From contig CP125320.1 in the NCBI GenBank assembly GCA_030142985.1, positions 749,639-813,638 of the forward strand: a stretch of 64,000 nt of DNA, given 5' to 3'. Below, one piece after another: positions 36,096 through 45,726 of the stretch. Both the position numbers and the translations under genes were made by a program. The notes below the pieces were generated by a model. That model ran no database searches and was not told where the DNA came from. It saw nothing but the letters and a program-made list of their open reading frames with translations. How positions within the stretch are numbered: position 1 is the first letter of the stretch; the number at the start of each line of letters is the position of its first letter. This stretch comes from Candidatus Ruthturnera sp. Tsphm01. Its GTDB lineage: Bacteria; Pseudomonadota; Gammaproteobacteria; PS1; Pseudothioglobaceae.

Positions 36096-38153
36096 ATGCT
36101 TTCAAATGAGTTGAAAGTTCAAATACGTCAGTCATTTATGAACTTAAAAAAAGATATGAATGGCTTTAAAATACGTCAAGCACAAAACAAGATGATTGCT
36201 GAAATCTCTAAAACTTTATCAGGGGAATATAAAGGCAAGCATAACATTCTATGTGTCGAAGCGCCTACAGGTATAGGAAAAACGTTTGCTTACTTGCTTG
36301 GTAGTATTCCTATCGCCAAAGCCAATAAAAAGAAACTAATTATCTCTAGCGCTAATGTTGCCCTGCAAGAACAATTACTTTTTAAAGACATGCCACAAGC
36401 ACAAAAATACTGCAGCGTTGATTTTGAGTATGCCTTGGTCAAAGGACGCTCGCGCTATGTTTGTATTCGCAACTTAATTAACGTGTGTGAAGATAACGCA
36501 AGTGACAACCATTTGTTTGAATCAATACCCTTGTTTGATAAGCCACCAGGAAAATATCAATTAGAACAACTTAGTGAGATGCTAAATGATTACTCAACTA
36601 AAAAATGGAATGGGGAAATTGATGATTTAATGCGTACGCTAGATCATTCTATTTGGCAAAAAATAGCTTGCAATCGTTTTACTTGTACGGCAAAAAGTTG
36701 TGAGTCTTATCAAGATTGTACTTTTTTTAAAGCCAGACGAAAAATTACCAAAGCAGATGTTATTATCGCTAATCATGATTTGGTTTTAGCCGACCTTAGC
36801 ACAGGAAATACCGTACTGCCTGATGTTAGTGAATCAATTTTTATCTTTGATGAGGCGCACCACTTAAACTCAAAGGCACTATCGCACTTTTCATTAACCA
36901 CTAGTACTGAGTTTATCAAAACCAGCGTCAGGCGAACCAAAGTGGTTAGTGAGCAATTATGTAAAATAAGTAAACAAGATGTACCTGATATTAACATCAA
37001 ACAAATTGATGATTATCTAACTGATTTAATTCAATTGTTAAAACAACTAGAATTCAATGAAGATATGTATTTGTTCAGCCAAGGTATTGTTGATGAATCT
37101 ATCAAGCAAATAAGTAAGGACATTCTAACGCTTGTTAGCGTCATCCAAACTAAATTCACACTTTTAAAAGAATCTTGGGGTGACTATTTAAAAATAACAA
37201 CCATAGATAAAAGTATCAGCCACCCTATTAATAATGTGGCTGGTGAATGCGAACAGCACTTACTCAGCATTATTGCTCTATTTTCGTCTTTCTTGCAAAT
37301 AGACGAACCAAGTAAAGTACCACATTCACGCTGGATTGAAAAAAGCACGCTCGCAAATAAAAAGACCAACTACTCGCTTAACAGTGCGCAAACTAATGTT
37401 TCAAAAAATCTAGATCAGCTTATTTGGTCAAAAGTTTCAGGTGCTATTCTCACTTCAGCTACTTTAACGTCATTAGGTAGTTTTGAACGCTTAAACAAAC
37501 AATTAGGTCTACTAAGAGATGAAAACCAATACTTACGTCTACCATCTCCCTTTGTATTTGACCAAGTAGATTTTATCATTGCTAAACTCAAAGCCAGCCC
37601 AACTCAAGTGTATGAGAACACGCAAGAAGTAGCATTACAATTACTTAAACGGCTTGATAGTAATGAGGGCTCATTGGTGCTATTTGCCTCTAATAAACAA
37701 ATGCAGATGGTGGCAGACCTAATAGAGAAAAAACTAAAATGTGCTTTGTTTGTTCAAGGAGAATACCCTAAAAAGCACATCTTAGAAAAGCACATTGACT
37801 TGCGCAAACAAGGCGAAGGTAGTGTTATTTTTGGGCTGGATAGTTTTGCTGAAGGGGTGGATTTAAAAGGTGGTAACCTTACTCATGTTGTTATTGCCAA
37901 GTTGCGCTTTAGTGTACCCACTTCACCTATTGATAGAACGTTAGCCGCTTATCTTGAATCACAAAACCGAAACCCCTTTATGGAGATATCCCTGCCCGAC
38001 GCATCACTTAAACTTATTCAGGCTTGTGGTCGCTTGATTCGCACAGAAACTGATACAGGAAAAATCACCATTTTTGATAACCGCTTGGTTTCTAAATTTT
38101 ATGGCAAACTACTACTAAACGCTTTACCAAACTATAATATTATAGCGGAGTAA
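36096..38153 (+). CDS. dinG: ATP-dependent DNA helicase DinG
   Basis: 685 residues, normal. It is a 5'-3' superfamily 2 helicase of the XPD type that unwinds R-loops and other structures. Motif I is CVEAPTGIGKTFAYLLGSIP, motif II FIFDEAHHLNSKAL (DEAH), and the C-terminal motifs are VIFGLDSFAEGVDLKGGN and LIQACGRLIRTETDTG. Four cysteines for an iron-sulfur cluster can be placed in YVCIRNLINVC and RFTCTAKSCESYQDCTFFKA. It starts four bases after ispB. A MITE copy sits just after its stop. Confidence 0.93.
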   Translation: MLSNELKVQIRQSFMNLKKDMNGFKIRQAQNKMIAEISKTLSGEYKGKHNILCVEAPTGIGKTFAYLLGSIPIAKANKKKLIISSANVALQEQLLFKDMPQAQKYCSVDFEYALVKGRSRYVCIRNLINVCEDNASDNHLFESIPLFDKPPGKYQLEQLSEMLNDYSTKKWNGEIDDLMRTLDHSIWQKIACNRFTCTAKSCESYQDCTFFKARRKITKADVIIANHDLVLADLSTGNTVLPDVSESIFIFDEAHHLNSKALSHFSLTTSTEFIKTSVRRTKVVSEQLCKISKQDVPDINIKQIDDYLTDLIQLLKQLEFNEDMYLFSQGIVDESIKQISKDILTLVSVIQTKFTLLKESWGDYLKITTIDKSISHPINNVAGECEQHLLSIIALFSSFLQIDEPSKVPHSRWIEKSTLANKKTNYSLNSAQTNVSKNLDQLIWSKVSGAILTSATLTSLGSFERLNKQLGLLRDENQYLRLPSPFVFDQVDFIIAKLKASPTQVYENTQEVALQLLKRLDSNEGSLVLFASNKQMQMVADLIEKKLKCALFVQGEYPKKHILEKHIDLRKQGEGSVIFGLDSFAEGVDLKGGNLTHVVIAKLRFSVPTSPIDRTLAAYLESQNRNPFMEISLPDASLKLIQACGRLIRTETDTGKITIFDNRLVSKFYGKLLLNALPNYNIIAE

Positions 38154-38163
38154 TTTTTACAAC

Positions 38164-38324
38164 GAAACCTTTGCATAAATAGGAATGATTAGAAAAATAA
38201 CAAATTTTATCAACTTGGGAGTCTTCTAAATCAATTTCTAGCAGGGCTAAGGGTGTTTTTAGAAATTTTACAAGCTGGTGAAAGGTGGTGTTTTTATGAT
38301 TATTTATATTTACACAAAGGTCTC
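38164..38324. mobile_element. MITE-like element, copy 3 (161 bp)
   Basis: It fills the gap between the convergent dinG and trkH. It starts GAAACCTTTGCATAAATAGG and ends TTTACACAAAGGTCTC, again the IS5-type terminal sequence. The centre contains CTAGCAGGGCTAAGGGTGTT, matching CTAGCAGAGTTAAGGGTGTT of the copy at 44020-44208. It is non-coding, and its location between convergent genes is neutral. Confidence 0.75.
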
Positions 38325-38333
38325 ATAGTATAT

Positions 38334-39791
38334 TTAAAAACGCCAAAAAGCCCTATGCAGCAAAGCCATTAAGGTTAATATTTCCAAACGCCCCAACAAC
38401 ATTGAAAAACTTAAAATCCATTTAGCAGTATCGTTGATATTGCCATAATTAGCAGCAACATCACCCAAACCCGGACCTAAATTATTAATAGACGCTGCTG
38501 TTGCTGAAAATGCACTGAACTGGTCAAGACCAGTAAACATTAACATTAACATTAACATAACAAAAGCGATTACGTACAAAGAAAAGAAACCCCAGACTGA
38601 TATCAAAGTATTTTCAGGAACGCTTTTTTGGTTAAGTTTGATGTTGATTTGTGCATTAGGATGAATAAATTTTTTAATCTCTTTCATCGCTAACTTAAAC
38701 ATTAATAATATTCTAACAACTTTGATACCCCCACCTGTAGAGCCAGCGCAAGCACCAACAAAACTAGCAAAGATTAAAAATACAGGCAACACAAACGGCC
38801 ATAATGAGAAGTTCGTACTAGCAAAACCCGTGGTGGTCATGATAGAAATACTTTGGAACATTCCATGTCTAATCGACTCTTCAATGGTTTGGTAGTAGCC
38901 TTTATCAAACAAATAGCTTGATACTAATAAAATTGATACACTTAGAATTAATAAATAGGTCTTAAATTCAGAATCTTTTAAATAAATAAATAAATTATTT
39001 TTACGCCAGACAAGAAAATGTAGCGAAAAATTAATACCTGCTAGTAGCATAAATATCATTGCCACTATCTCAATTACATAAGAATTGAAATAACCAATAG
39101 AGGCGTCGTGAGTAGAAAAACCACCAATAGCAACAGTTGCATAACTATGCCCAATTGCATCAAATGCATTCATACCCGCAAAATAATATCCCAGTGCACA
39201 AACAATAGTAAAACTGATGTAAATTTTCCACAATGCTTTGGCAGTTTGAGTTAGCTTTGGTGTCAATCTTTCTTTAGAAATGCCACTTGATTCTGCATGA
39301 TAAAGCTCCATACCGCCAACGCCTAACATTGGCAAAATTGCAACCGCCAAAACAATAATACCCATACCACCTAACCACTGAAGTTGCTGGCGATAATATA
39401 AAAGCGCTTTAGGTAAATCATCTAACCCAGAAAGTACCGTTGCACCTGTGGTTGTTAGTCCTGACATGGATTCAAAAAATGCATCACTAAAGGACATATC
39501 TAAAGATGCTGATAATAAAAATGGCGTGGTAGCAAATAAAGATAAGACGAGCCAAAAACTCACCACAACTAACACACCTTCACGAATTCTAAAGTTCTTG
39601 GTTGAATTTCTAAAAGGCAGCCATAAAACAAAACCGCTAAGCAGTGTTAAAGAAAAAGCAGCCATAAAAGATGAGGCTTCATTCTGAGCATAAATAAAAT
39701 CAACAACAATGGGTGGTAATTGAGTTAAACTAAATACCATTAGCAACAAACCAATGGTTTTAAAAACAATACTAAATTGCATTTCTAACAA
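38334..39791 (-). CDS. trkH: Trk potassium uptake channel subunit TrkH
   Basis: 485 residues, normal. It is a channel-like K+ transporter with four M1-P-M2 repeats and gating by TrkA. Selectivity-filter regions are visible: ESMSGLTTTGATVLSGLDDL, AIGGFSTHDASIG, SIMTTTGFASTNFSLWP and SATAASINNLGPGLGDVAAN. FVGACAGSTGGGIKVVRILL is a family hallmark. The gene follows trkA by three bases, and both follow the two-component pair on the same strand. Confidence 0.96.
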   Translation of the reverse strand: MLEMQFSIVFKTIGLLLMVFSLTQLPPIVVDFIYAQNEASSFMAAFSLTLLSGFVLWLPFRNSTKNFRIREGVLVVVSFWLVLSLFATTPFLLSASLDMSFSDAFFESMSGLTTTGATVLSGLDDLPKALLYYRQQLQWLGGMGIIVLAVAILPMLGVGGMELYHAESSGISKERLTPKLTQTAKALWKIYISFTIVCALGYYFAGMNAFDAIGHSYATVAIGGFSTHDASIGYFNSYVIEIVAMIFMLLAGINFSLHFLVWRKNNLFIYLKDSEFKTYLLILSVSILLVSSYLFDKGYYQTIEESIRHGMFQSISIMTTTGFASTNFSLWPFVLPVFLIFASFVGACAGSTGGGIKVVRILLMFKLAMKEIKKFIHPNAQINIKLNQKSVPENTLISVWGFFSLYVIAFVMLMLMLMFTGLDQFSAFSATAASINNLGPGLGDVAANYGNINDTAKWILSFSMLLGRLEILTLMALLHRAFWRF

Positions 39792-39794
39792 CCA

Positions 39795-41168
39795 TTAGTC
39801 AAAATATCCTTCAAACAGTTCTTCTACTTCATGAATTTTACTAACATCAGTCAACACTAATAATACATGGTCTCCTTCTTTAATCACTAAAGTACGCGAC
39901 CCCATAATTACTTCATTATTCCTAACCACTGAGCCCACAACCACGCCATCAGGTAAATTTATTTGTTCAATGGTTTTACCCACAACATCTGAATGGTGTT
40001 TATCGCCATGCACAATAATATCAATTGCTTCTGCCTTGCCTTGGCGTAATGAATACACCATCATGGTATCACCTTTACGAATGTGTGCCAAAATGCCACT
40101 AACTGTAATTTGATCAGGTGATATAACCATATCTACATCTTCGCTTTGTTCGGCCAAGTCTTCATAAACATTACGCTTCACCAAGGCAACTGTTTTATGT
40201 GCACCTAAGCGCTTAGCCAAAATTGAAACAATCACATTAATTTCATCAGAATCTGTTAGGGCTAGAAATAAGTCTGTATTTTCAATGCCCTCTTCTAATA
40301 ACAACTCTTCATCGGAGGCATTACCTAAAAGCACTAATGTATTTTCAAGCTCATCAACAATCTCACTAACACGTTTTTTATTCATCTCAATAATACGAAC
40401 GCGATGGTCTTTTTCTAAGAATTTTGCCAAATTAAGACCAATACGCCCACCACCAGCAATAATAATATTTTTATACGCCTTATCTTCACGCCTGAATTGT
40501 TTAATAACTTTAGAAATACTGGCTTTTTTCGTCATGAAATAAACCCGATCACCATCACGAATAACCGTCTCTCCTGATGCAGGAATTGCCATGCCATTGC
40601 GATACAAACTCACAATACGCACCCGTGTTTTTGGTAAATGCTCATGCAAATCTTTAATAGGATGCCCTACAATTGGCGTGCCTGCATAAGCTCTAGTTTC
40701 CACCAATTGAACCAACCCATTTTCAAACTCAAACACTTGCTCAGCACCTGGCTCTTCGACCACACGCTTAATATAGTTAGTCACCAACTCTTCAGGTGTA
40801 ATAATAAAATCAATCGGGATGGCGTTAGGTGAAAACAACTCTTTCCTATGTAGATATTCAGCAGTGCGTATACGCGCTACTTTCTTTTTTACTTGATACA
40901 AGGTGTGTGCCATCTGGCAGGCCAACATATTGCCTTCATCAGAGCGCGTTACGGCAATCACCATATCCATATTTTTAATGTCTGCTTCTTCTAAAATGTT
41001 GGGATATGAGGCGTGGCCACATACAGTTTTAATGTCTAAATGGCGTTGCAAGTTTGATAAATTAGAATCATCTTTATCAATAATGGTAATGTCGTTATCA
41101 TTATCTAAACATAAATATTTAGCTAATGTTGCGCCAACTTGTCCTGCACCTAAAATTAAGATTTTCAT
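39795..41168 (-). CDS. trkA: Trk potassium uptake regulatory subunit TrkA
   Basis: 457 residues, normal for two tandem RCK units. Each half has a Rossmann NAD(H)-binding N-domain (MKILILGAGQVGATLAKYL at the start and NIIIAGGGRIGLNLAKFLE in the middle) followed by a TrkA-C domain. It sits on the cytoplasmic face of TrkH and gates it in response to nucleotides. It is six bases after the response regulator gene and three before trkH, making one operon. Confidence 0.97.
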   Translation of the reverse strand: MKILILGAGQVGATLAKYLCLDNDNDITIIDKDDSNLSNLQRHLDIKTVCGHASYPNILEEADIKNMDMVIAVTRSDEGNMLACQMAHTLYQVKKKVARIRTAEYLHRKELFSPNAIPIDFIITPEELVTNYIKRVVEEPGAEQVFEFENGLVQLVETRAYAGTPIVGHPIKDLHEHLPKTRVRIVSLYRNGMAIPASGETVIRDGDRVYFMTKKASISKVIKQFRREDKAYKNIIIAGGGRIGLNLAKFLEKDHRVRIIEMNKKRVSEIVDELENTLVLLGNASDEELLLEEGIENTDLFLALTDSDEINVIVSILAKRLGAHKTVALVKRNVYEDLAEQSEDVDMVISPDQITVSGILAHIRKGDTMMVYSLRQGKAEAIDIIVHGDKHHSDVVGKTIEQINLPDGVVVGSVVRNNEVIMGSRTLVIKEGDHVLLVLTDVSKIHEVEELFEGYFD

Positions 41169-41174
41169 ACTATT

Positions 41175-41750
41175 TTATTTTTTATCAATGCCTAAGTCTT
41201 TTAACTTGCGATATAAAGTGGTTCTTTCTAATCCTGCAAGTGTTGCAACCTTGGCAATATTATGACTGTTCTCTTGCAGATGGTGATTGAAATATCGTAC
41301 CTCAAAAATATTTCTTGCCTCTTTAAGTGGTACATTAAATTCAATACCACTAATGGCGCGTTTAGATTTTTCTAGTATTTGTTCAGATAAAATCCTACGC
41401 ACCAATGGCAAAATATCATGCAGTGGTTTTTTCAAAAAATCAACCGCACCTAGTTTAATTGCCTTGACCACATCTTGATGTTCTGCATGCCCAGACATCA
41501 TTACAATCGGTGTAGAAAAACCAGCTTGAGTCCATTCTTCTAACAATGACATGCCGTCCTGACCAGGCATCCAAACATCCATCATAACCAAGTCAAAAAT
41601 TTGATCTTTTATAATGGCTTTGGCTTGGTTGGCACCAACTGCAAGAACCACATGGTAATTAACATCTTCCAATACATCCATCATCGTTTCTGCATTAATA
41701 TTCTCATCATCAATGATAAGAATTCTACCAATGGCTAATGTGTCATCCAT
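41175..41750 (-). CDS. NtrX-like response regulator lacking the AAA+ domain
   Basis: 191 residues. A receiver domain (RILIIDDENINAETMMDVLE, phospho-acceptor Asp in DLVMMDVWMPGQDGMSLL, then VVMMSGHA-like IVMMSGHAEHQ and the Lys in DFLKKPL) is followed by a linker. It ends with a Fis-type helix-turn-helix, AKVATLAGLERTTLYRKLKD. NtrX proteins normally carry a sigma-54 activating AAA+ ATPase between these parts (about 450 residues); it is entirely absent. No sequence scar is visible, so this may be a stable short form, acting like RegA-type REC-Fis regulators. It lies 15 bases after the kinase gene and six before trkA. Confidence 0.88.
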   Translation of the reverse strand: MDDTLAIGRILIIDDENINAETMMDVLEDVNYHVVLAVGANQAKAIIKDQIFDLVMMDVWMPGQDGMSLLEEWTQAGFSTPIVMMSGHAEHQDVVKAIKLGAVDFLKKPLHDILPLVRRILSEQILEKSKRAISGIEFNVPLKEARNIFEVRYFNHHLQENSHNIAKVATLAGLERTTLYRKLKDLGIDKK

Positions 41751-41765
41751 AATCCTTCCTTTTAT

Positions 41766-43925
41766 TTATTCTTTACAATTAAACTCAATGATAATCATAG
41801 CGCCATGTGGCTTAACATTGCCAGCAAATATTTTACCCTCATGCTGCTTAATAATATTTTGCACAATCGCCATTCCTAAACCACTACCTTTAATTTTAGT
41901 CGTTACATAAGGCTCAAACACCCTATCAAGTACATGCTTATCAAAACCATCGCCATCATCTATGATGCTTAAACGCACAATGGCTTGTTTGGGTAAATAT
42001 TTTGTTGTAATTTTAACGTTTAAATCACGCTCGTCAATCATTGCTTCACTGGCATTTTTTATTAAATTAATCAACACTCTAGAAATGCTATGCCCATCTA
42101 AAAGTAGCAGTGGCATGCCGACAGACAAATCAAAACCAATATTCATATTACTTGTGTCATCATAAAGTGCAATAGATTGCTTAATTAATACATTCAAATC
42201 ACAAGGCTTCCTTTCAATTTTAGGTGTGTTAGCATAATCAGCGAATGCACTCACCATAGTGTCCATAGATTGAACTTGATGAATAATAATATTTGTAGCC
42301 TTATCAATAACATCTAAATCTTTACCCTCTAAAGAATTCATAAATCGATTTCTAAGGCGCTGAGCAGATAATAAAATAGGAGTTAATGGATTTTTAATCT
42401 CGTGCGCCATGCGCTTTGCCACCTCTCCCCAAGCGGCTTTTTTCTGAGCCCTGCTTAATTTCGAAATGTCTTTAATCACGATGACAAAACCCAAGGTTTT
42501 ATTGTCATTTTTAAGTGCCGCGCCTTGACATGATAACAACAAATGTTGACTGTCTAAAGTAATTTCAATCTCTTCACTCCACTCACTTTCATCTTGCTTA
42601 AATTTGTCTTGTGTCATTAAAAACAGAGGCTCTAAATTTGAATAGCAATCAACAATAGTGCTACATTTTTTGCCAATGAATAATTTTTCATCTTCGATGC
42701 CCAGCATTGTACCAACCACTGGATTAATAAGGCGTATCTTCCTATTTTGATCAAGCGCAATCACGCCATAAGAATATTTAAGGATCGTCTCCAAATACAA
42801 ATTGTGCGTATCCAAACCCTCACGAGATACCTTGATTTGTCTAGACATGGTATTAAACTGCTCAATCAAACTACGTACATCTTCACTTTCTTTTTGTTTA
42901 GCGATACGCACATCATAATTACCTTTGGCAATTTCTTGCGTGGCGATGGATAAGTTATTCAGTGGCTTCATTAGCCGTTCAATCATACGAAAAACCACCA
43001 TAAGTGCACTAAGTATTGCCAGCAGTACAGTGGATGAAAAATCAATCATAAAACGTTTTTGAGTGATTGAAGTGTTGATTTCAAACTTAATATTTTGCGC
43101 TGCGTTGGCAAACCCTTTAACTTGCGACAAAAACCCTAAAAGCCCTGGGTCAGTCGCATACACCACATCAACCACAAACAAGTCTTGATTTGATGTGTTT
43201 GAGAGATAACGCGTTGACATTCTTACTTGAATAACATTTGCAGTCTCATCTTTGTTAATCATACGTGGCTGCGCACCTGAAAATGACCGCTGCTCAATCG
43301 CCATACAATTAGTCACATCTGCTGTTTTAGCAACCACCTTTTGAGCATTTAACAGTGTAATTTGACAAGCCCAACCTTTATCAATTAAGCCGTCAAGAAA
43401 TATTTGCATACTTTGTGCATAATTTTCAGCATCTTTTTGAAAATTTCTAAAGGAGACAATTAAAGTTAATAATCTTTTTGTTTGTTCAGTATAACGCTCA
43501 TCTCTAATTTTTTGCACGCCGCTATACAAACCATTGACTTGTTGAATAAAATTTTGACTAAAAATATTAAAAGCTTTTTCTGAGTCTTTAACGTTGTTTT
43601 GAATGGTTTGAAATGAGAATATATAAAAAGACAATACTGGAACAATTACCAAAACTGGCACAATTTTAACAAACGACCAAGTAAATTTAGAACCTACAAT
43701 ATCGCCCTTAACATCACGCTTAAGGCGTAATACATCCGCATAAATATAATAAACAGCAACCAAACTCATGACGATATTAAATCCAACCAAATACCCCCAC
43801 CAGTGTGCAATAAAATCAGGGTTAAGCCCTAAATAAAACGTGCCAGAAATAGACAGTAAAAAAACAAACACCCAAACCCATGCAGGTGGTGTCTTTCTTA
43901 AACTTAAATATTGGCTAAAAATCAT
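41766..43925 (-). CDS. NtrY-like sensor histidine kinase
   Basis: 719 residues. It has two to three N-terminal membrane helices (WVWVFVFLLSISGTFYLGL, then WWGYLVGFNIVMSLVAVYYI), a periplasmic sensor region, a further helix near residue 300, HAMP (MIERLMKPLNNLSIATQEIA), PAS (YGVIALDQNRKIRLINPVVG), and a kinase core. The H-box is AHEIKNPLTPILLSAQRL, the N-box LINLIKNASEAM, and the G-boxes IDDGDGFDK and IKGSGLGMAI. This architecture is NtrY of the NtrYX system, which links to nitrogen or redox control in other bacteria. It is first in the ntrY-ntrX-trkA-trkH operon, which suggests a link with K+ uptake. Confidence 0.9.
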   Translation of the reverse strand: MIFSQYLSLRKTPPAWVWVFVFLLSISGTFYLGLNPDFIAHWWGYLVGFNIVMSLVAVYYIYADVLRLKRDVKGDIVGSKFTWSFVKIVPVLVIVPVLSFYIFSFQTIQNNVKDSEKAFNIFSQNFIQQVNGLYSGVQKIRDERYTEQTKRLLTLIVSFRNFQKDAENYAQSMQIFLDGLIDKGWACQITLLNAQKVVAKTADVTNCMAIEQRSFSGAQPRMINKDETANVIQVRMSTRYLSNTSNQDLFVVDVVYATDPGLLGFLSQVKGFANAAQNIKFEINTSITQKRFMIDFSSTVLLAILSALMVVFRMIERLMKPLNNLSIATQEIAKGNYDVRIAKQKESEDVRSLIEQFNTMSRQIKVSREGLDTHNLYLETILKYSYGVIALDQNRKIRLINPVVGTMLGIEDEKLFIGKKCSTIVDCYSNLEPLFLMTQDKFKQDESEWSEEIEITLDSQHLLLSCQGAALKNDNKTLGFVIVIKDISKLSRAQKKAAWGEVAKRMAHEIKNPLTPILLSAQRLRNRFMNSLEGKDLDVIDKATNIIIHQVQSMDTMVSAFADYANTPKIERKPCDLNVLIKQSIALYDDTSNMNIGFDLSVGMPLLLLDGHSISRVLINLIKNASEAMIDERDLNVKITTKYLPKQAIVRLSIIDDGDGFDKHVLDRVFEPYVTTKIKGSGLGMAIVQNIIKQHEGKIFAGNVKPHGAMIIIEFNCKE

Positions 43926-44019
43926 AGAGAATAATGCATACGGTCATAATTTTTTTAAACAATTATCGCATAAAAAAATAAATATCCACACAAGTTATTC
44001 ATTAAAAATAACTTAAATA

Positions 44020-44208
44020 GAAACCTTTACATCATTATGGGTGATTAACAAAATGATGTATTTTATTAAATTGTAAATTTTTTAAATCCACTCCTAGCAG
44101 AGTTAAGGGTGTTTTTTATCCTCCTGAGGCTGTTTGGCGTTACTGGGAAAGCGCCAAGTTGATGAAAGATGGTATTTTGGTGATTATTCATAATGATGCA
44201 AAAGTCTC
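44020..44208. mobile_element. MITE-like element, copy 4 (189 bp, longest)
   Basis: It lies in the gap between the ntrY-like gene and rnd (divergent). It starts GAAACCTTTACATCATTATG and ends AATGATGCAAAAGTCTC, matching the IS5-type termini with a few changes. The left part is close to copy 1 (GATTAACAAAATGA then TTTTATTAAATTG), the middle to copy 3 (CTAGCAGAGTTAAGGGTGTT), and the right to copies 1 and 2. It is therefore closest to the ancestral arrangement. Non-coding. Confidence 0.75.
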
Positions 44209-44328
44209 AAAGAGCAACTAATACATCCCTTGACCAACTAACGAGTGTTACGCTTATAGTGGATTCGGGCTATAAAACCAATTTATAATTTGGTGAATGA
44301 GTGGTTTTGTCGGTATAAAATACAACAC

Positions 44329-45372
44329 ATGATTCAAACACAAACACAACTAAGTCAGTTTTTAAATTTAATAAAATATGAAAACGAGCTGGCTATTGAT
44401 ACTGAATTTAAGCGTGTTAATACTTATTATCCAGTACTATGCTTAGTGCAAATAGCCACTAAAAGCGCAACTGATTGTATCGATATTTTAGCAATTGAAG
44501 ATTTAAATCCATTATTTGAGAAACTTTACCAAAAGGATTGCTTATGGATTGTGCACTCAGCACGCCAAGACATTGAGGCAATGTACTATCTATCCAAACA
44601 ACTTCCTAAGCACTTGTTTGACACTCAAATTGCAGCTAGTTTACTTGGTCATCCTGTGCAAATTTCTTATCAAGCACTCACTCAAATCTTGCAAAATGTC
44701 TATTTAGAAAAAGCTTACACACGCTTAGATTGGACCATACGCCCCTTGCCAGATGAGGCACTTGAATATGCGCTTGATGATGTCCGATATTTGCTTAAAA
44801 ATTTCTATCAACTTAAAAACCAATTAAAAACTGAGCATAAATTACACTGGATTGAAGAAGATGGAAAATTATTGTTAAACACCGATCTTTATAGTCCTGA
44901 CATTAAAAACGCATGGAAAAATGTCAAGGGATTTTCACGCTTAGCCAAGAAAAAGCATTATCTTGTTGCGCAATTAGCCATGTTTAGAGAGTATCAGGCT
45001 ATTCATAAGAACAAACCTAGAAAATGGATAATGAGTGATGATAAATTAATCAACTATGCACTCAAAAAAGAATCATTGCCCTTTGATATAAAAACTGCGT
45101 TTAATGAATTTTTAGTTAGGAATGAGCAACTAGATGAAGCTAAAATTATTGCCAATAAGCACACACTACCAACAAAAACTGAAAAAGAAAAGAAAAATGA
45201 ATTGCAAAAACTGATACAAAATATAGCAAATCAGTATAACTTAGACGATAAAATCATTGCCAATGGCAAATCATTATTGAGTTTTATTCGTGGCGACTGC
45301 TCAGTTATTTTTTTAACAGGTTGGCGTTTTAATCTTTTAAAAGATGAATTAGGAAAATGCAAAATAATTTAA
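44329..45372 (+). CDS. rnd: Ribonuclease D
   Basis: 347 residues from the ATG at 44329; a TTG at 44290 would add 13 residues with no family match. It is a 3'-5' exoribonuclease that trims tRNA and other small RNA precursors. DEDD catalytic residues: LAIDTEFKRVNTYYP (Asp and Glu), WIVHSARQDIEAMYYL (Asp) and YALDDVRYLLKNFYQLK (Asp with Tyr). The HRDC region follows (KHYLVAQLAMFREYQAIHKN, then PRKWIMSDDKLINYA). A TTGACC/TTATAG pair near 44231-44260 could be its promoter. The dead pyrophosphatase gene follows. Confidence 0.93.
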   Translation: MIQTQTQLSQFLNLIKYENELAIDTEFKRVNTYYPVLCLVQIATKSATDCIDILAIEDLNPLFEKLYQKDCLWIVHSARQDIEAMYYLSKQLPKHLFDTQIAASLLGHPVQISYQALTQILQNVYLEKAYTRLDWTIRPLPDEALEYALDDVRYLLKNFYQLKNQLKTEHKLHWIEEDGKLLLNTDLYSPDIKNAWKNVKGFSRLAKKKHYLVAQLAMFREYQAIHKNKPRKWIMSDDKLINYALKKESLPFDIKTAFNEFLVRNEQLDEAKIIANKHTLPTKTEKEKKNELQKLIQNIANQYNLDDKIIANGKSLLSFIRGDCSVIFLTGWRFNLLKDELGKCKII

Positions 45373-45378
45373 AACCAG

Positions 45379-45726
45379 TCTCGGCAGGTAATATGATCTG
45401 ATGAAGTCAATATTATTATTGAAATTCCAGCAAATTTACCACCCATTAAACATGAAATTGACAAGGAGACAGGTGTAATGTTTGTAGATCGTTTTATTTC
45501 AACGCCTATGTTCTACCCTTGCAATTACGGTTTTATGCCAAAAACACTAGCAGATGACATCAAATGTATCGATAATGTCAGTGTCGCCCTTAAAAATCAA
45601 ATTGAGTATTTATTTACTTACTACAAGGACCTTGAAGAAAACAAGTGGGTGAAAATTGATGGCTGGGATAATTCTATTGAAGCTAAAAAAGAGTTTCAGA
45701 TTTCTTTTGGCGCCTATCATCAATAA
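45379..45726 (+). pseudogene. ppa: Soluble inorganic pyrophosphatase, decayed
   Basis: The gene is recognisable by DEVNIIIEIPANLPPIKHEI, then DKETGVMFVDRFISTPMFYP, CNYGFMPKTLADD, and the C-terminal LKNQIEYLFTYYKDLEENKW and VKIDGWDN. Two lesions are visible. The start region has slipped out of frame (GGTAATATGATCTGATGAAG runs into stops), and about 55 codons are gone between KTLADD and IKCIDN. The gap is where the family has DGDPVDVLV and the following catalytic aspartates. The remaining 3' frame is open from an internal ATG at 45478 but lacks the active site. The enzyme normally hydrolyses pyrophosphate from biosynthesis and is usually essential. Confidence 0.9.
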
